Assembly (NCBI GenBank): GCA_964460905.1
Contig: CAYWRM010000014.1
Location: 1 to 64,000, forward strand
From: GCA-002708315 sp964460905
GTDB taxonomy: Bacteria > Bacteroidota > Bacteroidia > Bacteroidales > F082
Direction of reading: 5' to 3'
Length of the DNA stretch: 64,000 nucleotides
The first letter of the stretch is position 1. The number at the start of each line of letters is the position of its first letter. Shown piece by piece: positions 16,581 through 27,100 of the stretch. The translations under genes were made by a program, and so were the position numbers. The notes beneath the pieces are model-generated. The model did no database searches and was not told the DNA's origin. It saw only the letters and a program-made list of their open reading frames with translations.

Positions 16581-18104
16581 TTACTTATTTCCACCGAATT
16601 TAAATGTGGCTGATAGGTATATATTAAACCCAAAATAGTAAATATCCATTTTATTTTCAAGAGGCCCCATCAGAATTCGGTGGTCTTCAGGACTATACTC
16701 TACAGGATCGGAGAAATTAGCCATTTGGCGTTGGTCTTTATCATATCCAAAAGAAAGTTCACCTCCTGCAACCAGCAGGTATTTTTTTAGAAAATAAAAT
16801 TGAACTCCTCCAGTATAATGATAAATATTTATATTTGTAGTATTAACTTTATTATAATCGGAATACTGTTTGTAATCTGCATTATTTATATTGTTAAAAT
16901 CTGTACGAAATCCACTCAAAAACATGAGATCCTTATTTAATTCCCATCTATAGCCGATAGCAACATTCAGTACAGGTTTTGCAACATCTGCAACTGATAA
17001 CCAATCCTTATTCTTAAGTTGATCATAAATAATGTTTGAAGTTATATTATCCTTTATGGGGGCATCAACCATTTTATAAGGAGCAACACCTGCAAAATAC
17101 TCCATTGTGAAATAGAGCCTGTTTTGATCGTTGTCAACTTCATATATAAAACCAAATGAAACAGAAAAAGGTAGTTTAGACCTGGTGGTTAAATCGTTTT
17201 TTGATTGGCCGTTAACTATAATATATCCTGGCATGAATTCATTATTTTCAGGATTTGTAATATTTGCCATTTGTTGATTGCGATATGCTTCTTTTCCTGA
17301 GGATAATATCGATAAGGATGGAGATGTAAAATTTAAACCAAATCGCCATTTATCAAAAATGTATGAGAATCCAAGTTTTGCTATTAGCCTGTAATCGGTA
17401 AACTTAAATGACTCGGTGTACATTCCTTCTGATACAGGACCTGGGTTAGGTACTCCACCAACCCATGTAGTGTCGGTTGATGAAAAAGCAGTAGTGTTAA
17501 TTAATATTCGGTAAGAAATATATGATGATGATAGAAAAAGGCTAGCTCCAATTTTAAATTTATCACTTACATCATATGCACTAGCTAGTCCAAACCAATT
17601 ATCCGTATATTCTAAATAATATTTGAAACTTGTAATGTAGTTCTCCATCCCCGGACTGTTGATAATAACATCCTTTTTCTCCGAATTGTAATAATTAATG
17701 TCAAACCTTTCTTTCATCCTGGTTAATGCTGTAAATGCAACAGCAAACTTGCTATCTTTTTTACGATAACTATAAGATAAAAACTGAGGTTGAACATTGA
17801 AACTGACATTTGTCATGTCGATATTGGTGCCTAAGGCATCTTTGAAATAATATACTCCCCATGTGAACAGTGAGGCTGCAAATGAAAGATTTCCACCGTT
17901 TTTTATTTCTGAAATTGTTGAAGGGTTAAAATAAATTGAGGTATTACCTCCATCGCCTGCAACAACAGCTCCAGAAAGTAGGGATGACTGCGAATTAAAA
18001 TTAAGAGACCAGTAATGATTCATTAACTGGCCTTTTGACAATAAACTTATCGTTAATCCTGCTAATAATAGAATTAAGCGTAATCCATTAGTGTACTTTT
18101 TCAC
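16581..18104 (-). CDS. FadL/OMPP1-like outer-membrane protein
   Basis: This 507-residue protein has a signal peptide (ending LLSKGQ near residue 26). The start of the mature chain, LLSGAVVAGDGGNTSIYFNPSTISEI, is the typical FadL/OmpP1 N-terminal hatch pattern in which Asn-Pro-Ala-like segments are conserved. Long amphipathic strands follow and the end, IYLSATFKFGGNK, is barrel-like. Family members transport hydrophobic compounds such as fatty acids or aromatics across the outer membrane; the substrate here is unknown. It stands apart, with 186 bp before the DUF4136 gene start downstream. Confidence 0.7.
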   Translation of the reverse strand: MKKYTNGLRLILLLAGLTISLLSKGQLMNHYWSLNFNSQSSLLSGAVVAGDGGNTSIYFNPSTISEIKNGGNLSFAASLFTWGVYYFKDALGTNIDMTNVSFNVQPQFLSYSYRKKDSKFAVAFTALTRMKERFDINYYNSEKKDVIINSPGMENYITSFKYYLEYTDNWFGLASAYDVSDKFKIGASLFLSSSYISYRILINTTAFSSTDTTWVGGVPNPGPVSEGMYTESFKFTDYRLIAKLGFSYIFDKWRFGLNFTSPSLSILSSGKEAYRNQQMANITNPENNEFMPGYIIVNGQSKNDLTTRSKLPFSVSFGFIYEVDNDQNRLYFTMEYFAGVAPYKMVDAPIKDNITSNIIYDQLKNKDWLSVADVAKPVLNVAIGYRWELNKDLMFLSGFRTDFNNINNADYKQYSDYNKVNTTNINIYHYTGGVQFYFLKKYLLVAGGELSFGYDKDQRQMANFSDPVEYSPEDHRILMGPLENKMDIYYFGFNIYLSATFKFGGNK

Positions 18105-18183
18105 ATTAAGTTTTTTTAACTTAAAGTAAAAATAGTAATTAATTTGATAGAACGATTTATTAAATTGTCAAATGAAATATTGC

Positions 18184-19170
18184 TTATTCTATACCTGAAA
18201 AATATTTCATAAACTGAACCCGTTCATAAGCAGCAGGGTTGTCCGACTTTTTAATGTTCATTTTGCCTCGGAACTGTTCAATGTTATCAAAATTATTATT
18301 AACCATCCAATCGTTTATTTCCTTGAGTATTATCGATATCTCTTTAATACCTTTTTTATAAAGAACAGAAGCAATTTGAACGGCTTTTGCACCCACAAGT
18401 AATTGCTTAATAGCAGCTTCTCCATTATGTATTCCTGTTGATGCAGCAATGTCACATTGTATATTATCACTTAACATGGCAATCCACCTAAGCGATTGTG
18501 ATAATTCAGAAGGTGAACTAAAAACATTTGTTGATTTAATTTCAAACTTATTAATATCAATGTCAGGAGAGAAAAAACGATTAAATAATACAAGACTTTT
18601 AATTCCCGTCCATGAGAGCATCTCAAATGTTTTAGCAAGGCTTGAGAAGTAATAACTTAATTTTAACGCAATAGGTATATTAACAATCTTAGTTATTTTT
18701 TCTATAATATTAAAATAAACTTTTTCATTGTCAGCACTGCTTTTATTTGGATCGGATGGCATAACAAAAATATTTAGTTCAAGACCATCTGCACCGGCAC
18801 TTTCAATTTTTTTTGCAAAGTCTATCCATTCACTATCACTCATACAATTAATTGAAGCTATTATAGGAATGTCAACTTTCGCTTTACATTCCTTTATTAA
18901 ACTAATGTAGTTTGAGACCTCATTTTCTGAAGTGTAGTTTTGTATATAGTCATGTGCTTCAGCGTAGTAGTTACTGTAATCTCCCTCGTCGTAAGTGTGG
19001 CTTGCCATCTGGTTTATTTGTTCTTCAAATAAAGACTTTAGTACAACAGCCCCTGCACCTTCTTTAGCTATTTCTAATATATTCTCAATGGAGTTCGTTA
19101 ATCCTGAACTGCCAACAATAACAGGATTCTTAAGCTTTAAGCCCATGTAAGTTGTTTCCAGATTTGCCAT
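18184..19170 (-). CDS. Dihydroorotate dehydrogenase-like flavoprotein
   Basis: A 328-residue TIM-barrel FMN protein of the dihydroorotate dehydrogenase superfamily. It starts LETTYMGLKLKNPVIVGSSG, has IIASINCMSDSEW, ADGLELNIFV, IALKLSYYFSS, LVLFNRFFSPDID, and a C-terminal phosphate-binding ASTGIHNGEAAIKQLLVGA with AVQIASVLYKKG. The overall pattern fits the Bacteroidota proteins labelled dihydroorotate-dehydrogenase-like. No pyr genes are near, so I do not assign pyrD; the substrate may differ. The gene diverges from the glycosyltransferase at 19321. Confidence 0.75.
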   Translation of the reverse strand: MANLETTYMGLKLKNPVIVGSSGLTNSIENILEIAKEGAGAVVLKSLFEEQINQMASHTYDEGDYSNYYAEAHDYIQNYTSENEVSNYISLIKECKAKVDIPIIASINCMSDSEWIDFAKKIESAGADGLELNIFVMPSDPNKSSADNEKVYFNIIEKITKIVNIPIALKLSYYFSSLAKTFEMLSWTGIKSLVLFNRFFSPDIDINKFEIKSTNVFSSPSELSQSLRWIAMLSDNIQCDIAASTGIHNGEAAIKQLLVGAKAVQIASVLYKKGIKEISIILKEINDWMVNNNFDNIEQFRGKMNIKKSDNPAAYERVQFMKYFSGIE

Positions 19171-19291
19171 TATAATTATACTTTAATGTGTTAGTTATTT
19201 AGAAAGCTGTAAAAATAGGAACTTATGTTTAATAATATTGATGTATTGAAAATTAAAAATTATTCTAAATAAGTTCGCGTAGGTTTTTCTT

Positions 19292-19299
19292 TACTTTTG
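19292..19299 (+). promoter_or_regulatory. Probable -7 box for the glycosyltransferase gene
   Basis: TACTTTTG matches TAnnTTTG and lies 21 bases upstream of the GTG start at 19321. The -33 match is poor. Confidence 0.4.
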
Positions 19300-19320
19300 T
19301 ATTGGTCTTAAACAACATAA

Positions 19321-20316
19321 GTGAAGAAAATTTTAATAATACAAACTGCCTCTCTTGGAGATGTTATTCTTAGCACGCCGCTTATTGAAAAACTTCATCA
19401 TTACTATGTTGATGCTAAAATTGATTTTCTGTTAAAATATGGTTATGAAGGTGTATTGCGAAGACATCCATATTTGCATCACGTAATAGTTTGGGATAAA
19501 ACCGAAAAAAAATATGAACGTTTACTGGAGTTGATAAGTATAATTAGAGAGAATAAATATGATCTGGTCGTCAATGTGCAGCGTTTTGCTTCCTCAGGAT
19601 TAATGACAATATTATCGGGTGCTGAAATGAAGATTGGATTTAGCAAAAATCCTTTTTCCTTATTTTTCACAAAAAGGATAAAGCATCACATTGGCACATC
19701 TGAAAATAATCCACATGAAACTGAAAGAAACCTTAAGTTAATTGAACATATTACGGATAGTAGTATTTTTTCTGTAAAGTTATATCCATCGAAAAATGAT
19801 ATGGCTAAGGTTTCTCAGTTTAAAACAAAAAAGTACATAACTGTTTCTCCGGGTTCTTTGTGGTTTACTAAGCAGTTTCCTGAGGAGAAATGGATTGACT
19901 TTATATCTTCCTTGGATAAAGATATAGCCGTTTATATGCTTGGATCACCAAAGGAAAAACCATTATGTGATAGAATATTAAGTAACTCGAAACATCAAAA
20001 TAGCCTTAACTTAGCTAGCAAACTAACGTTTCTTGAATCCTCTGCCCTGATGCGAGAAGCTGTTATGAATTATGTAAACGATTCAGCACCAATGCATATG
20101 GCATCTGCGATGAATGCTCCGGTTGCTGCAGTATTTTGTTCAACGGTCCCTGAATTTGGATTTGGACCAATGTCTGAGGACTCACATATTATACAGACGA
20201 AAGATATTATGAAGTGCAGGCCATGTGGTTTGCATGGCTTAAGGAAATGTCCTGAAAAACATTTTAATTGTGCAAATACTATTGAAACTGAACAATTACT
20301 TAAATTAGTGACCTAA
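19321..20316 (+). CDS. Glycosyltransferase family 9 (heptosyltransferase-like)
   Basis: The 331-residue enzyme starts at a GTG and opens KKILIIQTASLGDVILSTPLI, the family 9 N-terminus. The nucleotide-sugar half contains ITVSPGSLWFTKQFPEEKW and YVNDSAPMHMASAMNAPVAA, matching the family's conserved SPxA/NDSGxxH region. A cysteine-rich end (CRPCGLHGLRKCPEKHFNC) resembles the family pattern as well. It should transfer a heptose or other sugar to lipopolysaccharide core on the cytoplasmic side. It is followed 50 bp later by the TsaC gene; a common transcript is possible. Confidence 0.85.
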   Translation: MKKILIIQTASLGDVILSTPLIEKLHHYYVDAKIDFLLKYGYEGVLRRHPYLHHVIVWDKTEKKYERLLELISIIRENKYDLVVNVQRFASSGLMTILSGAEMKIGFSKNPFSLFFTKRIKHHIGTSENNPHETERNLKLIEHITDSSIFSVKLYPSKNDMAKVSQFKTKKYITVSPGSLWFTKQFPEEKWIDFISSLDKDIAVYMLGSPKEKPLCDRILSNSKHQNSLNLASKLTFLESSALMREAVMNYVNDSAPMHMASAMNAPVAAVFCSTVPEFGFGPMSEDSHIIQTKDIMKCRPCGLHGLRKCPEKHFNCANTIETEQLLKLVT

Positions 20317-20366
20317 TTATTTTACTGAATTATTCAGGATAAGTTGTTAAAAATAAGGACAAGCGA

Positions 20367-20936
20367 ATGAATATAGAAGAAGAAATAAACGAGACTGTAG
20401 AATTATTGAAAAAAGGAAAAATAATACTATACCCAACAGACACAATTTGGGGTATCGGTTGTGATGCTACAAATTCAAAGGCTGTTCAGCGAATTTATAA
20501 ACTCAAAGGTAGGAGTGAAAATAAAGGAATGATAGTTCTCCTGGATTCTGTAGAAAAACTTGAAAAATATTTAAAGAATGTGCCCCCTATAGCTTATGAC
20601 TTAATATCAAATTCTAGGTCACCATTAACAATTGTTTATCATGGTGCAGTGAATCTGGCAAAAAACTTAATAGCAAAAGATGGCACCATTGCCATCAGAA
20701 TAGTTCATGGCAGATATAGTGGTGAAACTATTCGTAGGCTTGATAAACCAATCGTATCAACATCAGCAAATTTTTCTGATCAACCGACAGCACGCACCTT
20801 CAGTCAAATTGATGACGGTATAAAAAATGGCGTTGATCATGTTGTTTCTGTTTTTCAGGATAGAGTACGTTCAGTAAGGGCCTCTACAATAATAAAGATT
20901 GAGGATGACGGACATTTTTTGATACTTAGAGAATAG
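20367..20936 (+). CDS. Threonylcarbamoyl-AMP synthase (TsaC/Sua5/YrdC)
   Basis: The 189-residue protein covers the YrdC domain only. Markers are LLKKGKIILYPTDTIWGIGCDATN near residue 15, KLKGRSENKGMIVLLDS, PLTIVYHG, the conserved VSTSANFSDQPTARTF and a C-terminal RASTIIKIED. It would make threonylcarbamoyl-AMP from threonine, bicarbonate and ATP for the t6A37 modification of tRNAs reading ANN codons. Its length fits TsaC rather than the longer Sua5. No other tsa genes are adjacent. Confidence 0.92.
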   Translation: MNIEEEINETVELLKKGKIILYPTDTIWGIGCDATNSKAVQRIYKLKGRSENKGMIVLLDSVEKLEKYLKNVPPIAYDLISNSRSPLTIVYHGAVNLAKNLIAKDGTIAIRIVHGRYSGETIRRLDKPIVSTSANFSDQPTARTFSQIDDGIKNGVDHVVSVFQDRVRSVRASTIIKIEDDGHFLILRE

Positions 20937-21134
20937 CTCAGAATAATTACTAATATATCGTATTTTAACAAGCTTATCTACTGCCTTTTCTTTACCATAA
21001 ACTTGCTTTATTGTTAACATATATATGTTTATTTCTTTTTGCCTATCTCAGTATAGAATGATCTATTAAATATAGATTTACCGTATCTTCCAAAACCACC
21101 ATATTTTGGTCCTTAACTGAAAAGCTAAGTATAA

Positions 21135-24100
21135 TTGAAAACTAAATCTCGTATAAAGATAATGGCATTACTATACAGATCTGTATGGATGCCAAAAGTA
21201 ACTATATCCTTGATTTTAGTTGTTGTATCACAAATTCTTATTTCACAACCTGTTGTAGTAACAAACCCTTCTGATACATCTGTTTGTGTTGAGTCATCTG
21301 CAGGGTTCAGTATTATTGCAGTTAACACAACAGGCTATCAGTGGCAGGAGAATGATGGAGTTGGTTGGTATAATCTTGATGAATCATTTACTTATGCAAA
21401 TGGAGAATACACTCCAAACCTCACTATAATTGATGCTAATCTTGCATTAAATGGATACTTGTATAGATGTGTTGTAGTTGATCTTTTTAATGATAAAGAC
21501 ACATCATTGCCTGCATTATTAGGAGTTTATGATCCTCCTATTATAACATATGATCCTGCTAGTCAAAGAGTTTGCAAGGGTAATATTGCCGATTTTACTG
21601 TTGAAGCCATAAATGGTTCACAATATTTGTGGCAGGAGTACAACGATGTTGGGTGGATTGATATTGAAGATAATGCATTTTATGGAGGCTCTCAAACTCC
21701 CGATTTGAATGTATATACGGTTCTGGGTATGAATGGTTTTTCATACCGATGCATTGTTACAAATGTTAGTTGCCCGGATACTTCATTAGCAGCTGTACTT
21801 AATGTAGATCCTACACCAATTGTATTTGGAGTATTAGGAGGAGGCGAATATTGTGAAGGAGGGCAGGGATTGAATATTGAACTTAACGGTTCGGAAATGG
21901 GGATATCGTATAATTTGCTTATTAATGGTGAGGGAACCGGTGTAGTAGTGGAGGGAACAGGACAATCAATTGATTTTGGTTTGCAGCAAGCAGAAGGCGT
22001 ATACACAGTTATTGGTTATAATCAATTCACTTCTTGTAGTATTGAAATGAACGAGAATGCTTCAATTATTATTAATCCGTTGCCTTTGGATAACCCTTTA
22101 CAAGGAGGTGGTACAATTTGTATGGGAGAAGAATATCCAAATGTTTTTTTACTCAATAGTGAAATAGGAATTATCTATTACTTGTATCATAATTCTCAGT
22201 TTACCGGAAATGCAATTTCGGGAACCGGGTATGGATTAAGTTTTGGTGAACAGCAAGAGGCAGGGTTTTATACTGTAGTTGCAGAGAATAGTATTACTGG
22301 TTGTACAAGCCAGATGAGTGGTATTTCTGAAATTAATATACTTGAATTACCTGTTGCAGATGCAGGATCCGACCATAATATTATTCAAGGTAGTTCTGTA
22401 CAATTACAGGGAAGTGCTTCAGGAGGATCAGGTAATTACAATTATTTGTGGTCACCTTCAAATTTATGCGTTTCATCTTCAACATCTTCAACACAAACTA
22501 ATAACTTATATATATCGACAATTTTTTCTCTGGAAGTAACTGATAATGTAGTTGGTTGTGTAAGCAATCCCGATACTTCAATAGTCTATGTTGGTAGTGG
22601 TCCTCTTAGCGTTCAGGCATTTTCAAGTAATAATAATATTTGCTCAGGTGAAAGTATTAGCCTAATAGCAGTAGCTGGAGGAGGAACGGGCAATTATTCT
22701 TATTCATGGACATCCTCACCACCCGGTTTTTCTTCAACAATTCCAAACCCACAAATATCACCGGTTTCATCTGCTCTTTATTTTGTACAGCTTAGTGATG
22801 GATTGGAAACCATAACCGATACTGTATCAGTTACCGTATTTCCACTACCCCAGTCATATACCATTAATAATGGCGGAAATTATTGTAGTGGAGGTCAGGG
22901 AGTTGAGATATCTCTTGATGGTTCGGAAACAGGTTTGTTATACTCATTATATTATCAGCAGTCGATAGTTGATAACATGATAGGTAATGGACAACAATTA
23001 GTTTTTGGAAATTTTACTCAACAAGGAGAATACAATATAATAGCTAAAAATGATAATACCGGTTGTATGAAACCTCAGAACGGTGTGGCTACGATAGGTG
23101 TTTATGAACTTCCGGTTGCAGAAGCTGGCTCAAATTCCTTAATAAACGCAGGAAGCTTTGCCACCTTAAGTGGTTCGGTAACAGGAGGGGCAGGTGGATA
23201 TAGTTATTTATGGAGCCCATCTGATTCCTTAATTAATTCAACATCCGCTACTCCATCAACAATACCTTTGTATAATACAAATATGTTTAATCTTACTGTA
23301 ACAGATAATCAGGGTTGTGAAAGTCAAGAAGATAATGCAATTGTTTTTGTTTCCGGTGGACAAATTGCGTTAAGTATACTAACCTCTGGTTACCCGATTT
23401 GCCCTGGAGATGAGGTGCAGCTTTATGCAATGGCAAGTGGAGGTAGTGGAAGTTTCTCATATTTTTGGCAGTCAAATCCAACAGGAACTAGTTCAACATC
23501 ATTTGATCCCATTGTAAACCCATTAGTAACAACTACATATATAGTAACTGTTAGTGATGGTTTAACGGTGATTACTGATTCGGTTACTGTAATAGTAACC
23601 CTTTCACCTACTGTATTTATGTTGACGGGGGGAGGCGTTGTATGCGAAGGAACTGATCCTTCAAACATAATATTACAAGGTAGTGAGACAGGAGTGGATT
23701 ATCAACTGTTGCAAGATGGAGCTGTAACTGGAATGACTATAAGTGGGACAGGGTTTGCCTTGGATTTTGGAATATGGAATACAAATGGAAATTATACATC
23801 CTTTGCAACCAACTCTTCATCACTGTGTAATAATAGTATGTTGGGTAATGCAATAGTAACAGTTAATCCATTACCTATTTCCTCGGCTGGCCCCGATCAA
23901 CTTTTAACAGCTGGAACAACAGCAACATTGAACGGATCTGCAGAAGGGGGGTCAGGGTCGTATAATTATCAGTGGCAACCATCATATCTATGCGTGTCCC
24001 CAATGAGTCAAAATACATTCACTCAGCCAATTAGTCAAACAACAATGTTTTCGCTCATCGCATCTGATATCCAAACACAATGCTTATCACTTCCTGATAC

Positions 24101-27100
24101 GGTAATTCTTTTTGCTCAAGGAAATGACTTATATGCTACAGCAACTGCAACTCCCGGATCGCTTTGCTCAGGCAGTGAATTAACCTTATCAGCGATGGCA
24201 GGTGGAGGTACGGGTAACTATAGTTATTCATGGTTCTCTTTGCCTATGGGGTTCTATTCTTCGTTAGCCAACCCAACAACTTATCTGTTGGTAAGCACAA
24301 CTTATTATTTGGATGTTTTTGACGGTCTGTCACATGCATATGATACAATTTCCATCGAAGTTTTATCATTACCCGTTACGTATCAGGTAACAGGTGGTGG
24401 TAGCTATTGTGAAGGAGGTGATGGTTTATCTATAGGATTATCAGGCTCAGAAATAGGAGTAATATATAGTTTGTTTAGGAGTCCTAATGAATTTATAGAA
24501 GAGTTGAGTGGAACGGGTCAGCCATTGGATTTTGGAGTATTTACACAGGGGGGTAATTATTATTCAACTTCTGTTGCAAATGTATATTGTGAGGAAACAA
24601 TGCTAGGTGAATCTATTATCACAGTAAACCCTAATCCCATTGCACAAGCAGGTGAAAATAAGGCAATACAGTTTAATGAGCAGACGGTTCTGCTTGGTGA
24701 GGCACATTCAGGAAGTGGGAATTATGGATTTATGTGGACACCAACAGATTCATTAATCAATGCAAATATACAGCAACCATTAACAGTTCCATTGGGTTCA
24801 ACAACCATGTTTAACTTATTGGTAAATGATAATACAACAGGCTGTAATAGCTCAGAAGATAATACAGTAGTTTTTGTTTCAGGTGGGCCATTTACATTGC
24901 AGTTAATTAACAGTATTCCATCAGTATGTTCTGGCGAAGAAACACAATTGTTCACATTAGCTTCAGGTGGTACTGGGAATTACACCTATTTATGGACATC
25001 AAATCCGCCTGGTTTTGTATCCACATTATATAATCCTGTTGTGTCACCAAATGTTTCTACAGTCTATTCTGTTTCTGTGAGTGATGGTAATTCAATCATT
25101 AATGATTTTATATCCATAACAGTTAATCCATTACCACTATCGTACTTTTTAACGGGCGGTGGTGAAGTATGTTTGGGGGATCAATCAGATGAAATTATAC
25201 TACAGAATTCTGAAATTAATACAACTTATTCGCTATTAATGGATGGTATAAATACAGGGGTTAATAAATCAGGAACGGGTTTTTCTTTAGACTTCGGGGT
25301 ACAATCTCAAAATGGTCAATATTCGATATTTGCAACTGAGAATACTACACTGTGTACAAATTATATGGCCGGTGATATATCTGTTGTTATTAATCCGCTT
25401 CCTGAAGCTGATGCAGGTTCTGATGTAATTATTCCAGTAAATACAACAACAGTTTTAAGCGGTTCAGTAACGGGTAGTTCAGGTGGTTATTCCTATAGTT
25501 GGGAACCAACTGTATTATGTCAAAATTCTCATGCTCAAACTACTTTAACAAATCCTATTCCCCAAACAACGCTGTTTAAATTTGAAGCTACTGATTTGCA
25601 AACTCAATGTATATCATTAGTAGATACCGTTATTGTATTTACTAATAGTGACAACCTATTTGTAGAAGCAAGCTCATCATTATTAAGTATATGTAATTTC
25701 CAGCCTATTAATTTGCTGGCACTTGCAGGAGGTGGAACTGGTAGTTATTCTTATTCATGGACATCTTATCCTTCTGGTTTTGTATCATCAGAAATGAACC
25801 CTATTGCTTATCCTGGTCAATCAACTATGTATTATGTTGATGTGTTTGATGGTTTGGGATATGCTATGGATTCAGTTTATGTTCATGTATCTCAATCACC
25901 TATGATTTTTACACTAACTGGTGGTGGAAATTATTGTTTTGGAGAAAACGGTGTTGAAATTGGGTTGAACGGTTCCGAATCGGGTTTGCTCTATCGGTTA
26001 TTTCATTTTCCTGACAACCCGGTTGTTGATGTTATTGGCACAGGAGCTGAATTATCTTTTGGTAGTTATACTGAACAAGGGGATTATTTCGTAGTTGCAA
26101 ATGCTGATATGACTTGTAATGAGCAGATGAATGGCACAGCAACAGTAGTAGTCGACCAATTACCCCAGGCAAATGCCGGTGATGATAAATATGTTATTTG
26201 GTCTAATCAGGTTGTGCTAAATGGTTCGGCTTTGGGAGGTAGTGGAACTTACTTTTATAGCTGGGCTCCATCCGACTCAGTTGTAAACCCAACCAATAGC
26301 GAACCTCTTACAATACCAATACATGCCACAACTTTGTTCAATCTGAATACAGTTGATGCTGAAACAGGATGTGTCGGAACTGATGATCAAGCTGTGGTTT
26401 TTGTCTCGGGAGGTCCCTTGGTTCTTGATGCATATGCCTCTGTTGATAATATTTGTCAAGGTGAACAATCACAATTGTTTGCACTTACCTCGGGTGGCTC
26501 AGGGAACTTTACATATTTATGGCTGTCGAACCCAGCAGGTTTCTCTTCTACTTCTTATAACCCTGTTGTTCAGCCAAATATTACTACAACATACACTGTA
26601 ATTGTAAATGATGGTTCAAATACTATAACCGATTCGGTTATTATCAATGTAAATCCTTCACCCGGTTTGTATAGTGTTTTTGGTGGTGGATTGTATTGTG
26701 ATGGTAATAATGGTGTTGAAATTTTATTAGATGGCTCTGATGTTGTTGTTGTTTATGAGTTATATAATGAGTCAGGTAGTACAGGAATTGTTATATCAGG
26801 ATATGGTGATACTATAAATTTTGGTCATCAAACAAACGAAGGTTACTACTGGGCGATCGGATTGAATAACAATAATGGTTGTCAAAATGTAATGGAAGAT
26901 ACTGTTCAAGTTACGATGGCTGATTCACCAATTGCGGATGCTGGTTTGGATCATTACATTGATATAGGAACTTCAACTCAGCTTTACGGTGATGCATCAA
27001 GTGGGTCAGGCTACTACAATTTTAATTGGTACCCCGATTACTTATTGGTTAATCCAGGGGTTCAAAATCCTGTTACAACCATACTTAACGAAACCACATT